Assembly: GCA_028023455.1 (NCBI GenBank)
Contig: JAQFVV010012405.1
Span: forward strand, 9,569,923-9,633,922
Length of the DNA stretch: 64,000 nucleotides
Reading direction: 5' to 3'
Source of the DNA: Epiperipatus broadwayi
Taxonomy: Eukaryota; Onychophora; Udeonychophora; Euonychophora; Peripatidae
Both the position numbers and the translations under genes were made by a program. Below the pieces are notes generated by a model. That model saw nothing but the letters and a program-made list of their open reading frames with translations. It searched no databases and was not told the DNA's origin. Shown in pieces: positions 48,268-60,887 of this stretch (position 1 is its first letter; every line of letters begins with the position of its first letter).

Positions 48268-51200
48268 TAATTAATACAATCAGTAATCTTTTAAACTAAT
48301 TGCATTTTTGAAAGTTTTTTTTTTATAAACAAATTTTATTTTAACTTTCTATATTTACTTATTTTTAAAAAGGAGTTTTAAATCTTTTCTATTTTAGATT
48401 CCTTTCCACCCCCACCCAATCTCAATAGTTTTAAATGAACAATATAATGCAATCGTTTCCTTTTGCAAAATTGTTTTAGACAAAAGAGAACTACTCTAAA
48501 ACATATTACATCTTTTCTCTATTTTCATTTCTATTAATAATTTAATCATTTATTTTTAAATTATAAATATGTAATGCTGGTATATATGTTTGTTTCGTAA
48601 CACATATCTCGCTAGCATTACATCATATAAAATCATAAGTGAAATGGTAATAGAAACAAATGATGCAGATCACTAAAAATACTGTATATAAATCTGTTAA
48701 TGTAAAAAAGGAACAAACTATTGTTAAAAATCTCACAGAAACAGAGCATCTATAGTAAAAAATACAGTATTCTGAAAAAGTATTAATAATTATTTATTTA
48801 ATAATAAACTGGCCCTGGCTCAGTTAATCTTTCATAGTTTTATTCTACAGTTTTGCATGTTTTGGACAATTCATCCCCTGGTGAATTTTTCCATATTATA
48901 CATTATAATGCATGTAAAACAGTATATTTTATTGTATATAAATTTCACTAAAAAAATTACGGTAGAAGGCAGGAAATTCAAAATTCCCACTCTAACAATA
49001 GACATAAGCTCTACCCTGACATGTTCAGCCATTGTCTGTTGCCATGACTGTAAAACATTCAGCATTTTATGACATTGTTTAAAGAAAATAGTTCCAATAA
49101 TCAAAAATGTGTTTATTTGTGAATTTATTACAGTTTTAGATATTTTTTTACAATAATTTACACCATATTTATTATTATATCAAGAAATATAAATTATTAA
49201 TAACTTATTTTGACTTGAAATACTTTATTTTCAAAAATATAATGTTATATTAGCAGTAATCTAAACATGACATGAAGCAATTTAGATTAGCTTCTACATT
49301 AGCAATCTACTTATACTTATGAGTATGAAAATATAGCAATTTTGCAACAAATATTCAAAAAATTTAAACTTTTAAAGCATAATTCATTAGTTATAAAAGA
49401 AATAAATTAATATTCATTTGTATGTTTAAAAATAATAAGAAATAAGAAATATTTTGTTGATTTTGAAAACTGAAAATAATTTTTCTAGAAATGATGATGT
49501 GTAAACTCTTTGTTTTGATTACGATCTCATTTTTTTAATATTTACAGAAACAAAATGTGAATATTTAAAATTTATTTCAGTAGTAGACAAAAATATCTAT
49601 CAAGTGAAGTGAAGTTTATTATTTTCTGATAAGTAATAATCATTTAATCATAGATTTTACATTGACATGTGAGACAAAGAAAAACATTAGAAAATGCTGC
49701 ACTATGGAAGAGTTAAATATATGTTAAAGACAAAACAAGAAAAAAGAATAAAGTCACATTTTATGAAATCATTATTATGAACTTATTTAATACAGGAAAA
49801 ATAGAATTTAATTTTGTGTAAGTAATTTTATAATTTTTGTTAAATTATGTAACTGCAACTTATAGAGTTGTTTTAAAAAAATTGTTTAAATTAATGTTCT
49901 AGGTATTTATGTTGGTAACAGAAGTATTTATTGAAATTTGAGAAAAGCTTAAAATATTTAAATCTTTTAGGATTTTTTTTTGGAATTTGAAAAAAAATAA
50001 TTCAAAAACATTGGTAATAAACACTTTGTTATTGCATTCTTTTAATTATTCTTTTCATGACAATGAATAATCTGTTTTTAGAAACAGAACTTAGAACTAC
50101 ACATCTATTCTAAGAAGTTTTGCAAAATCATGCAATAGTTTTATGTAATGTGTTAAGTTAGGAGTGATTTAAAATCCTACATATATGTGTTTGGTATATA
50201 TTTTTTCTAATTTTATCCTTGAATGAAGTATTGTTGGAATTTCAAAAATACCTTATATATAAATGTTGTATGGAAAGAAGTTTTAAAAAATATATTTTTC
50301 CATAGGCTCTGCCAAAAAAGTTTGGGTGAGAAGAGTGAATCTCAGGTAATGGGCACTGAAGGTGACAAGAGGTCGTGTCTCCTATTATGATATAAAAGTA
50401 ATTAACAAATAATTAATATTTTGCCTAATAAGGCCAAAGTAAGTTAAGTAGTTTCTTTATGTTTGAACCTAGTTTTTTCAAATTAAAAAAAAAAGATTTT
50501 CATTTGAAAATTATTCAAAATCTATCCATGTTATTTTATAGTTGAAGTGGTGAACTCTTCATAGACAGATGAATCTAATGAATGGAAATGACTTCATATT
50601 ACTGATTTTGTTTTAATAACAGCATTACATGTTTGTATTTATAAAATCAAATTTTATTTCAAAAAATGAGATTAATGTAGGAAACTGCTTACAACTTTTA
50701 TAATATAATTTTATATTACAATAATGATCTAAATCATTAGCAATTAATGGTAGCTTATCCATCTACCATTCATAACGCTTTGGTTTAAGTATGGGCTAGA
50801 TAGTTTTTAGAAACATGCTATCCAAATTATTTATTTTGTATAAACCAAGGAATAAATATCTGGCTACTTTTATCTAGAAGATAACAATATAGATGTTGGC
50901 TGAAATTAAATTATTCAGTTACGGTCTTGACAGGGAAGTAAATACCATGCCTTTCAAGTAGAAGCCCATATTTTCTTTTATAAAAACATGTTGTGAAGCA
51001 GATCTTATATCGGCTCTTAACATCTTTTGCTGTTTGAAATATAAAAAAAATATTAACAATACAAAAGTCATAATATGATTGCAAGTTCGTATTGATTAAT
51101 AAAATGTCACCTTACTTAACTTTTTCTTTTCAGTCAATCTTTACTAAAATTATACTTTGTTTACTAATTTCTGCTTGAACCTGATACAAACCTGTTTAAT

Positions 51201-51703
51201 TTTTCCTTTGATTGGTTGAATTGTTGGATATAAATTTATATTTAATAATGTTTTAATGAAGGTTCACAAAAAATGTTTAGTCAATAGATCGCTCAAAGGA
51301 TTATACTTAAGATTTTTGCATAATCCTTTTAGATAATGAAAATCACATGTATTTTCTATAGTCAGCAATGTGAATAATAGAAACAAAAATATTCTATATT
51401 AAAATTTTCAAAAACAGTTCTCTTTATTTGCTAATTCCTAAAGATGTTATTGAGAAACATTTATTATTTTATTATATCAAGTATCTTTTGATTTACATTT
51501 TATGCAGCTCAGATTTTAATTGGATTTTTTTTTATTACATCAGTTTAGTTTTCTCATATAATATTTCCATTAACTAAATAGCAAAAGACTTTCACCTATC
51601 CTATAGGCCAGTAATATTTAAAAAGATAATTGTTATCACTTGTTGATTGAGCATGATTATATAGCTTTGTAGCATCATTTGCAGTTTTTTTTATATATGT
51701 CAA
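48268..51703. other. AT-rich intergenic stretch, no feature seen
   Basis: The two opposite 71- and 77-codon frames at 48.86-49.10 kb overlap and resemble nothing. A GC-richer patch near 50310-50390 has no clear frame. Confidence 0.45.
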
Positions 51704-51779
51704 AGCGTTGACCAGGAAACGAACCCGGGCCAGCTGCTTGGAAGGCAGCTATGCTAACCGCTAGGCTTTATTTTTTCGC
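51704..51779 (-). pseudogene. tRNA-Gly(UCC) pseudogene
   Basis: The minus strand reads TAGCGGTTAGCATA (D-arm/A box), GCTGC-CTTCCAA-GCAGC (anticodon arm, anticodon UCC), CCCGGGTTCGTTTCCTGG (T-arm/B box) and CAACGC at the 3' acceptor. This matches metazoan tRNA-Gly(UCC). The 5' acceptor side is wrong: after GCG comes an A-rich stretch that cannot pair with CAACGC, and it is about 4 nt too long. It is a pseudogene or the head of a tRNA-derived SINE. Confidence 0.75.
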
Positions 51780-51829
51780 AATTTGACAGGAATTTTCGAT
51801 AGTTATACAGCTATAATTTACTGTCATTA

Positions 51830-52045
51830 ATATTGTATATATGTGTGGAGATAATAATCTGGACCAACTGACGAGGGCTGGTTTAGCACGAAATATGTAT
51901 ATTGGTGATTATTTATCTTTTCAACATCTTTGTTATCAAGTGTGTTAGCAATATGAGATAGCATGGATAGTTGAGAATCGTGTGAAAGTCTGAGTTCAAA
52001 CCCCCTATATATTACATATTGGAGTGCAGGTATAAAAAACCCGTA
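51830..52045 (+). mobile_element. Hammerhead-bearing SINE copy
   Basis: ATATGTGTGGAGATAATAATCTGG, the hammerhead motif, GATTATTTATCTTTTCAACATC, TATGAGATAGCATGGATAG and GTCTGAGTTCAAACCCCC (B-box-like) are in family order. The last segment to CAGGTATAAA matches the copy at 4.45 kb. It lies 50 bp from the tRNA-Gly pseudogene, in the opposite direction. Confidence 0.75.
51864..51905 (+). ncRNA. Hammerhead ribozyme motif (one stem II mismatch)
   Basis: CCAA, CTGACGA (the variable core position is C, which is allowed), GGGCT-GGTTT-AGCAC with one mismatch, GAA, ATATGTAT, A, TTGG. Core bases are kept, so weak activity is possible. Confidence 0.6.
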
Positions 52046-53480
52046 CTTTAGAAAAAAATTATATGCCATTAATATTATAATCCTAAAGTATAATTAATCA
52101 ATAAAATCAAATTACTTATTATATTAGTAAGGCGGTGACATTTTAGTCTTCCTTAAAATCATTATGAATCTATGACTGCTAAATATTTGATAACACATTT
52201 TATTTAATTAATTAAATACACTTAACTTTCAAAAATAAATTATTGAAGATCTCTAGTGTATTTTTATATCTACTATACATTCTTTATTAACTTCTAGCTA
52301 CCACTGACTTATATATGTTTTATAGATAATCTTTTCTTGCCACATAAATAAATTGACATTAAAACAGAAAGTGGAGTTATTATTCACAACTTTGTTAAAA
52401 TGATTATTTAAATCTTTGAAAGTTAAATTTACTTACTTCATTAAATAAAACTACTATCAAATGTTTAGCAAACATAAACAATCTCAAGTAATGAAGAATA
52501 AATTTCACCGCCAGACTAATACGTAAGTACCGATTAACAATAAATATATAAACAAATGTACCAACTTGCCTCAAGAAAATTTGTTAGAAAAAACAAACGA
52601 TGTTAGAATATCTGTATAAAACAATGACGTAATCATCAGATAAAATAATTACATCTGGTTCAATTACTTTTATTAAAAAATGTATTTTAAATTAAGGTCA
52701 ATGTATACATACAATATATATCACATTTGGTAACTATTATAAATACAAAATAGAAAAAAATAAATAATAAAAAACAGATTAAAGTAAAAAAAAAATCCTC
52801 ACCATATTAAAATTTGAAAAAATATAATTCCTTATTTAAAAGCAAACAACCAAATATTATTTTCAATTTTGTGTTTTATATGCTAATAGAACTATATATA
52901 TATTTTAAAAAAAGTCACGTGATGAACAAGATAAGCTTTACAGATTAATGTTAAAAATAAGGAAACAAATTCCTGGCTAAATAAGTGAACAACATAATCA
53001 AAAACAAAAATAAAAACGGGCAGGGTATTAAACTAGAATATTAGATAAATGATAGCTTTATATTTTTATAAACTAAAGCCTAAGCAAAAAAAAAAAAAGA
53101 AAACTAAAAACAAAACAATTTAAGTAAAACATGATGTTTGCTGTGATTTTATGAAGGGAAAGGATAACGGGCAGATGTTCTCCTAGATAAAATATTTGCT
53201 AATCACTGAACAGAATATATATGTACATGTATCATGAATATAAAATTATGAATATTTACGTATATATACATACACATTATAGTACAGTTAATTTTTATAA
53301 TATCAAGACAATTTTTGTAATTTTTTTAAAAAAAATCAACAGGCAAGGAGGGCACTTAAAAACGTGTTCTTCGGGAAGGTTGTAATTATCTTTATTAATA
53401 TAATTTTGTGTTTATAATATCTCATATAATTATTGATATTAGGTTTTAAAATTTTATGGTACAGTGCCTCTTTAAAATAA
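52046..53480. other. AT-rich intergenic stretch, no feature seen
   Basis: Many A-runs; no gene, RNA or repeat family recognised. Confidence 0.45.
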
Positions 53481-53489
53481 AATAAATCT

Positions 53490-54135
53490 CATAGGCCGTC
53501 GAGTTTGTTGGACCCCATACGGGCGCTGACCGCGTTATTTGATAGATCGCTCGCTCCGGGGAGCGCCATTGTTTATGAATTTCAACAAAATGTAGATTTT
53601 GGAATAAAAACGGTTTGATTACTTACTGTTTCCTCGGCTTGAGAGGACGAAATTTCATCTTGCTATTAAGACAACTTTTCTTTTATCTGAGAGATCAGAG
53701 TATATAAAGAATGAAGAGAAAAAAAACAAAATTTTCATAATAATACGTACATCAAAAGAGTTAGATTTTATTTTATGCTTTATAATGTCAAATTCTGTTT
53801 TTATAAAAAAAAATCTAAAAAACAATTATTTATACATTAAAGTAGGTTTTCATTTTCGCATGGATATATATACAACATGTATATTCTTAACCACTTTCTT
53901 TAGAAAATGGTATTGCACGTGACCAGCAATTTAAGCAACTTCTCGGGATTTGTATTTTTAAAAGGTACGCGCGTGTAATGTTTTCTTTACAGAGCGCATT
54001 GTTCGGCAAACTCGCCGTTCATCCTCGCTTCTTTTAAAAGATCTTCACTAAAAAAATAAATAAAATTTTGATTGTTATTTTACGGAAATCAGCTAAATTT
54101 GGATCTACGCGTGTTCCAATTTATGTAACGCAGTT
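53490..54135. promoter_or_regulatory. CpG-bearing island-like stretch, possible promoter or exon
   Basis: Against the AT-rich background this stretch has clustered CpG (GGGCGCTGACCGCG near 53521, GATCGCTCGCTCCGGGGAGC near 53545, ACGCGCGTG near 53967, CTCGCCGTTC near 54010, CTACGCGTG near 54105). A donor-like ACA|GTAAGT is present on the minus strand near 53623-53632. This is what an unmethylated promoter or first exon can look like, but no convincing ORF is visible. Confidence 0.3.
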
Positions 54136-54845
54136 AAATAGGCAAAGGGAAGCGTTATTCTATCTTTGGTTTTAAATTTGATTCGTTTAAATTCAATTTG
54201 TCATCTTATTTTGGCCGTTCAATTGTATCCTTAACATAAAAGATGGTAAATCCTATTTTTCAGGATATAAAATCCAATTGGTTGCTACGGATAAATTTGA
54301 AGTAGAGTCCAATATTTTGTTTTATGTTTGTATTCCGAGTCTTATTTCCCTTTCAATTTGTCATTTCAGTATTTTCTGATTTAGTTAAATTAAATGATAT
54401 TACATTTATTATTGAATGCTATTTATATGATTTACGAATGTCAAAGACATTATTTTACAGTAATTCAGATTGTAATAGCTTTTACTAACGAGATAATAAA
54501 TTACAAGCTAATGAAGTTAAAGCGAGTTGATAAAAATTGTTAACTGTAATTTGGTCAATGATTATAACAAAATGAAATGAATTTGTTTAGATAATGCTTT
54601 ATTGTAAAGTACTATGGCTTACTGCTAACATTAATTTATTTAACTTTGTGAGAAATTATTTGCTCCTGATCACATAATTATTCTAGTTAGACATTAATTT
54701 ATTTAATTGTATGTTTTAAAACAACTAACTAGAGTAATAAATTAACAATTTAAGATTATAATTTAATATTTGCGATATTTAAAACATTATAAATATTTTA
54801 TAATAAAATATTTTATCCATTTAGATTATGTTTACCGTCTATATA
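54136..54845. other. AT-rich intergenic stretch, no feature seen
   Basis: No gene or repeat recognised. Confidence 0.4.
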
Positions 54846-55130
54846 TTATTGCATGGCTTAGTTCAGTGGTAGACTGGCAAATTCGGACCTCAAAGTCCCA
54901 TGGACCGAGGCTCCAGATATCGAGTGCTCAAATTTCTTATGAATTCCGAGCAATAAAGCATTCGATTATACATTTATCAAGTATTTATATAATCTTTTTG
55001 TTTTTAGGGCCGTGATAGGGAAATGAATTCTGAAGCTCTCGGCATCATCACTTGGAGTGACGAACATTTCATGAATTTTGCAGAAATAAACTATTCGATT
55101 ATTTATTTATTTAAATATACATATATCTTT
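54846..55130 (+). repeat. Possible tRNA-derived SINE-like sequence with partial duplication
   Basis: GGCTTAGTTCAGTGGTAGAC resembles a tRNA D-arm/A box, and GAGTGCTCAAATTTC about 60 bp later resembles a weak B box. The following TATGAATTCCGAGCAATAAAGC..ATTCGATTA is repeated loosely at 55067-55105. No cloverleaf can be folded, so it is not a tRNA gene. Confidence 0.35.
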
Positions 55131-56390
55131 TTAAACAAAACAATGATAATACTAAATATCTACGAAAAAAATAGCAAACAATTATATCCAGAAAATCCAA
55201 ACGTAATCACTAATCTAATAAGTAGAAAATTTAAGAATAACAACAGAAAAGAAATATCTGCAAAGCCTTAATTATACTCACCTTCTTACAGAAAAACTAG
55301 AACCTTCAGATTAGAATATACTAACAGTGGTTTGATCTTAAAGATTACTTTAATATTTAAAGATTAATTTGTGTTAAGCCAACCCATAACTAACTATCCA
55401 ATATTGATCAGGAAATTGGTATCTAGCTAAGACTAGCCAAGAATAAAAGTCCACTGTCAATCTGGGTTGATCAAATGAATATCAGGTGTATTGGCTATAA
55501 AAGTAAAAACATTATAGCGATGTAATGCTGCTTTTATTCATTGTAGAATAGATATACACTGATATGAGTACATAGTTTATCTTCACTACGATAAAGTCTT
55601 AACTCTACATAAAATAACACATTGAATTGCCACAAAAACAGCATCTACATATATGCAACATTCCTATCCTCTACAAAAGAATATTCATATATTTCTGGGC
55701 GTTCATTACTAAATGTCAAATATAAAATGACAGATCAAATGATATTCTGTTAATGAGATATACCAAAAATACTTACGCTTTTAATTAAAGTCGATCTTCA
55801 CTGAAAAGTGCACAGAGATTTTAAAGGCATGCTCTAAGAAGTTACTCCTCACCTATAATATTACTATGTATGTGCGTTATATCAGTAAGAGTTTATATTA
55901 CTAAAAGATAATTATAAATTAACCTGATTAAAGGCAATAGTATTAATGAGTGGGCAGTTTTTTTTTAAAAAATTGCAATAGGAATATTCTGTTTATAATT
56001 AAAATTTTGATCACTAGAACTCACAAAAATATTCATTCGTTATGTGATATAAATTATTCAAGATGTCAATCCTACATTCGCTTTGGAATCATCTGAGCAA
56101 AGAGAAAACTATATTAAAACTGGTGCAAGTTGAAATATAGTGTTAAAAGTTTGATTATATTTCAAAAAACAAAAAAAAAGATCCATCAATAAATTTAAAA
56201 ATATTACCAACACTATTTTCTTTTCAAAATAATTCATAAAATTCAATATATACAATTCAATACACCAAATTCTTCTTTTTAAATCTTTTTATATAATTAT
56301 TATAAATATATTTAAATATACACCAATGTTTAGTCTATTTAATATTGTAATCTTTATCAAGGAAACTGAAAAAAAAAAATATATAACAAT
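55131..56390. other. AT-rich intergenic stretch, no feature seen
   Basis: No gene or repeat recognised. Confidence 0.45.
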
Positions 56391-56726
56391 AAATATAAAT
56401 GGCTGCAGAAAGGAGTTTGCTATTAACTGAAAGGAGACCCTTTGATTCCTCTTGGAGGCCTTAAAGGAACCGAGCAGGGCAAATTCCTAATGTCCACTCC
56501 ATACGTTCTTGTCGTTGCAGCTGTTATTACTATGTGATTATTCATATAGTATACGAACATGGATGGGCTGCTCACCAACACGCATTAGCCAGCGTGGTGA
56601 GTTTATTGGCTTTTTACCTCTGAGTTTAAGATCAAGAAACACCATGGTCTTTCTTCTCAGTGCCTGATAAGGCAGAATGAATGTTTGTGTAAATGATAAA
56701 TATTTTTCCAATACATATATACAATT

Positions 56727-57956
56727 ATGACAGACAAAAATAAAGCATGTCCCTTATTCCCAGGAGGCTGTAAAGTCACCAACCAAGGCAGCGGTTGGTG
56801 GCTGAAGGTGGAGGGTGCTAAGAATCCCCTGATTGTGGTGACAGGCTGCCATTTGATGACGACTTTTTATTTAGGTACTTACAACTGCAGATCACTTTCA
56901 AGTGAAGGAAGATTGCAAGAATTAGAAGAAGAACTGTCTTATATTAAATGGGACATTATTGAACTTTGTGAAGTTAGAAGAAAAGGAGAAGAAACAATTG
57001 ATTTAAAAAGTGGATATATACTCTATTATAAAGGCACACATATTGGAAATACAAGTGGAGTAGGATTCATTATAAATAAAAAGTGGAAGAACAATATTGT
57101 GGAGATTGATGGTGTATCGGACAGAGTGGCAAGATTAGTTATACAACTTAATAGCAGATACCAAATGCAGATAATTCAGGTTTATGCCCCAACAAGTTCT
57201 CATAGTGATGAAGTAGTAGAAGATTTTTATATGGATGTACAAAAGGCTTTTGATCAGAGTAAACAACATTTTAAAATTGTTTTGGGAGACTTTAATGCTA
57301 GAATTGGTAGACAAATGAAAGATGAAATTGCTGTAGATAATTTTGGTTATGGTAATAAAAATGAGAGAGGACATAGACTTGTGGAGTTTGCAGTAAAAGA
57401 AAAACTTTATATTATGAATTCATTTTTTGAGAAAAATGTTAAAAGGAAATGGACATGGAAGCATCCAAATGAAGGTACAGCAGAATTGGATTATATTTTG
57501 ACTAACAGAAAATACATATTTCAAGATTGTAATGTTCTTAATAAATTTAACACAGGAAGTGATCATCGATTAGTAAGGTATAAGTTACGTGTTAATGTAA
57601 AACTAGAAAGACAAAAATTATTAAGAAAAACAATATTTACAGTTGATATTCCTAATCTTCAGAAACATTCTAATGAATTTAAATTAGAACTTACAAATAG
57701 GTTTCAAGTGTTAGGAGATTTTGAACATGATACAGATTTGAATGAAATTAATGTGAAAATAACTGATACACTTTTAAAAACTGCAACATACATAGCTGGT
57801 AGAAAAAAGCAGCAATTGACTAATAAAATTTCTACTGAGACTAGAGAATTTATGAAGAAAAGAAGGAATATGAAGATATACAAAAATGATGTATTAAAAA
57901 GAATTGAATATCTCGAATTTTGTAAAATGGTAGGAAAAGAGTTGAAAATGATATAA
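56727..57956 (+). pseudogene. RTE polyprotein, endonuclease part
   Basis: An apurinic/apyrimidinic-type endonuclease that nicks the target DNA and supplies the primer for reverse transcription. From about residue 49: LGTYNCRSL (first catalytic Asn), ELCEVRR (catalytic Glu, about 80), VYAPTSSHSDE (about 152-163), GDFNARIG (Asp and Asn, about 188-195), TAELDYIL (about 252-259) and GSDHRLV (Asp-His, about 276-282). All key residues are present. The ATG at 56727 is the first of a long open frame; the first 48 residues precede the domain. The frame ends at 57956 because of a small indel between about 57915 and 57940; the RT continues in another frame. Confidence 0.9.
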
Positions 57957-59683
57957 GAAAGTATAACTGTGAAATAGCAAGGAAAGCTGTAGAAGAAAAT
58001 AAAAGTCTCAAAAATGTTAAACAACATTTTGGTATTGGTAGGAAATTTATATCTGCAATAAGAAAAAAAGATGGAATTATTACTAAAAAGAGAGATGACA
58101 TCATGAAATTGGTAGAAGATTTTTATCAAGAATTATATAGTAATAAAGAACAAGTACCTCCTATATCTATTACATCTTCCGAATTGCCCAGAATTTTAAA
58201 TGAAGAAGTGAGACATGCAATTAAGTGTGTGAAGAAAGGAAGGGTTCCAGGAAATGATGGAATTATAATCGATATATTAAAAGAAGCAGGTGAAGAAATA
58301 GAAACAATTTTAGCAAAGTTATATACCAAATGTCTAAATGATAAAGATGTACCGGAAGATTGGAAGAATGCAGTAATAATATTAATATTTAAAAAAAGGT
58401 GATAAAGAAGATATTAGAAATTACAGACCTATCAGCCTTTTATCAGTTTTATATAAAAATTTTACCAAGATAATTACAACTCGTCTACAGAGAACTTTGG
58501 ATTTCCACCAACCAAGAGAACAAGCTGGATTTAAAAGTGGTTTTAGTACAATAGATCATATCCAGGTGTTGAGAGAAGTCATAGAAAGGACAAACGAATA
58601 TGAGTTGTCATTATGTTTTGGATTTGTAGATTATGAAAAGGCATTCGATTCTATACACATTTCTTCAGTGATTAAAGCATTGGATCATCAAGGTATAGAT
58701 CCAGGATATTGTCATATTTTAAAGAATATTTATAAAAATGCAACAGCAACAATTAGATTACATAGTTATACTGGAAAAATCAACATTGAGAAAGGTGTAA
58801 GACAAGGTGACTCCATATCTCGAAAAGTCTTTACAGCAGTGCTCCAAGAAGTATTTTGTGGATTAAAATGGGAAACTAAAGGAGTGAAAGTAAATGGAGA
58901 GTATTTAAGTCATTTAGATTTCGCAGATGATGTAGTTGTTTTTGCAAATAATGCTTCAGAGCTGCAGGAAATGTTGCAGGAGTTAGCAGATGAAAGTAGA
59001 AAAGTAGGACTAATGATAAATGTTAAAAAGTCTAAAGTAATGTTTAATCGATATGCTCAAAATATGAAAATAAAGATTGATTATGAAGAATTAGAAGAAG
59101 TTAACAGTTACAAATACCTTGGTCAGATTATTAATACAGATGGAAACATAATGGAGGAAATTAATCATAGAATTAAACTTGGTTGGAGTGCCCTTGGTAG
59201 AAATAACTTGATACTAAAAGGAAATATGCCTATGTGTTTGAAAAGGATGGTTTTTAACAAATGTGTTTTACCAGTTCTTACTTGGGATCTGAGACTTGGA
59301 CACTTAACAGAAGAGCAATACAGAGACTTCAGACCACTCAAAGGAGTATGGAGAGATGTATGTTGGGAGTAACAAGAAGATATCGAAAATGCAATGTATG
59401 GGTAAGACAACAAACAGGTGTTACTGACCTTATTGAAAAAATTAAAAGATTGAAATGGAGTTGGGCTGGACATATTGCTAGAAGAGATGATAATAGATGG
59501 ACAATTAAAATTTTAAACTGGAGTCCAAGAGATTGTAAAAGACCCAGAAAGAGACCACATGTGAGATGGATGGATGAAATAAGAAAATGTGCAGGGGTGT
59601 TGTGGAGAAGAGAAGCTAAAGATTGGAGAAGATGGATTAAACTTGGAGAGACCTTCATCCTGCAGTGGATTTATAATGGTTGA
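57930..59683 (+). pseudogene. RTE polyprotein, reverse-transcriptase part (two further frameshifts)
   Basis: It continues the endonuclease polyprotein. Frame pieces are 57930-58402, then about 58400-59372, then about 59280-59683. RT motifs: NYRPISLL region, QAGFKSGFST, VDYEKAFDS (catalytic Asp), GVRQGDSIS, FADDVVVF (catalytic FADD), KSKVMF, YKYLGQII. The C-terminal WSWAGHIARRDDNRW and KRPHVRWMDEIRKC segments are typical of RTE. One extra A in the run at 58391-58397 and one lost base near 59283 break the frame, compared with the 29.1-kb copy. The TGA overlaps the GATGATGATG tail. Confidence 0.9.
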
Positions 59684-59879
59684 TGATGATGATGAAATAT
59701 AAATATCAAATATTCCAAACAATCCCAAATATATATATATATTATTTACCTCAAATCCTTTGTATTACAACAATCTTAAAACCTTATCACATTTTTTATA
59801 CTTATAAACTTTATCTAAAAATACCCCAAAACAAGAAGAGTCCATGGATCTCATACTTTCTCGATGTGATTTGTGGATC

Positions 59880-60785
59880 TATTTTCAGAACCTTCTGCTG
59901 AGGAAAATCACTGATCATGATCAATCCTGTGTAAAATCAAGCTGTCCTTTGAGATGGGTATATTTGGGTCTGTCAGATTGGTGACATACATAAACTTTGC
60001 CATATGGACTGTAAGATGTAAGGTGCTGTTTGAGAAAGGAGTCGACCATTCGGTTGAAGACCTTGTTGTTAAATACCTCCTTAAAGCAAGGGAAATTGAC
60101 AAGAGAATGTGCATTTCTTCATTGGCTGTTCAAATATGGGATCAATTGAGGATATAAGTCACATATAGACCCATTGTATGGCTTTCTTAAACTGTAGTGA
60201 CTGATTTTCTTGTTCCTTTACTATGTATTAAATTTTATTGTATTTTGATCTATGACTCACTGATTTTTGTATCCATATTACATAAGTATATTTATGTAAA
60301 TCCATTATTGTGTTGTAATTTTCATTTTATGAATTTTCTAGTATTACTTTTGTTAGTCACCTGAACATGTTGTTATTTGATGGCCTTGTTTGTCAGGCTA
60401 CCTAATTCATTTTTTATTATTATGATAATCATCCTTTTTGGGTATGATCCAAATATGAATTGTTATATGATTATCTTTGGCTTAGATGAATTCTATAACC
60501 TCTTTTATGTTGAAGCCTACCTGTCCATTGATTTACCATATAATATCTATACTCATCTTGTTTATGTTAATTATTCAATGATGGAAACCATGTACTTAGT
60601 TTGATTTATTGTCTATGTTCTCTTGGCCATGTAATTTCATCAACCTATGTATTCTTGAATTTCTCAAATGTTATCCTTGTAACTCATGGGATGCAACATA
60701 TACGCTCCCAGTTGAATTTTGAAATTTATTGTTTTCCTTGTATTATGCTTCTTCTGTAAATAAAGTTTACTTTTGAAATGAAAAA
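59880..60785 (+). mobile_element. 3' end of a zf-RVT-class LINE (5'-truncated)
   Basis: The frame 59954-60157 contains YINFAIWTVRCKVLF and VKYLLKAREIDKRM, resembling the C-terminal helix after the zinc knuckle in L1/Tx1- or CR1-like LINEs; the fragment at 44-45 kb has the analogous MNYALWYVGC. About 600 bp of non-coding sequence follow, ending in AAATAAAGTTTACTTTTG and an A-rich end near 60785. I take this as a LINE 3' UTR with poly(A) signal. The zinc knuckle itself is not seen, so the fragment starts late. Confidence 0.5.
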
Positions 60786-60887
60786 CCATTCAATTAAAAA
60801 AATCTATTATCTTCCCATTTTCTTTCTTTTTCATTAACATTCTACTCAATTTTGGTTTAATTTCACTAATTTAAATTCTTTCCTTTA

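Larger units (their letters stand above)
56391..59704 (+). mobile_element. Full-length RTE LINE with 10-bp target duplication
   Basis: AAATATAAAT flanks the element at 56391-56400 and 59695-59704, so it spans 56401-59694 (3294 bp). It has a leader of about 325 bp, an endonuclease-RT polyprotein in three shifted pieces and a 3' end of GATGATGATG repeats just after the stop, as in RTE elements that lack poly(A). The leader is GC-richer than the surroundings and also occurs in the copy at 13-16 kb, so it belongs to the element and may contain its promoter. Three single-base frameshifts disable it, but there are few other lesions, so it is young. Confidence 0.95.

Noticed and set aside
51704-51779. 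Functional tRNA-Gly gene
   Set aside because: The 5' acceptor strand does not pair with the 3' strand and the length is off.
54846-54960. A tRNA gene
   Set aside because: Only an A-box-like D-arm is convincing; no anticodon arm or T-arm can be folded.
57704-58129. 141-codon minus-strand ORF opposite the RTE RT
   Set aside because: It is antisense shadow of the RTE coding region; the plus strand has the RT and endonuclease motifs.
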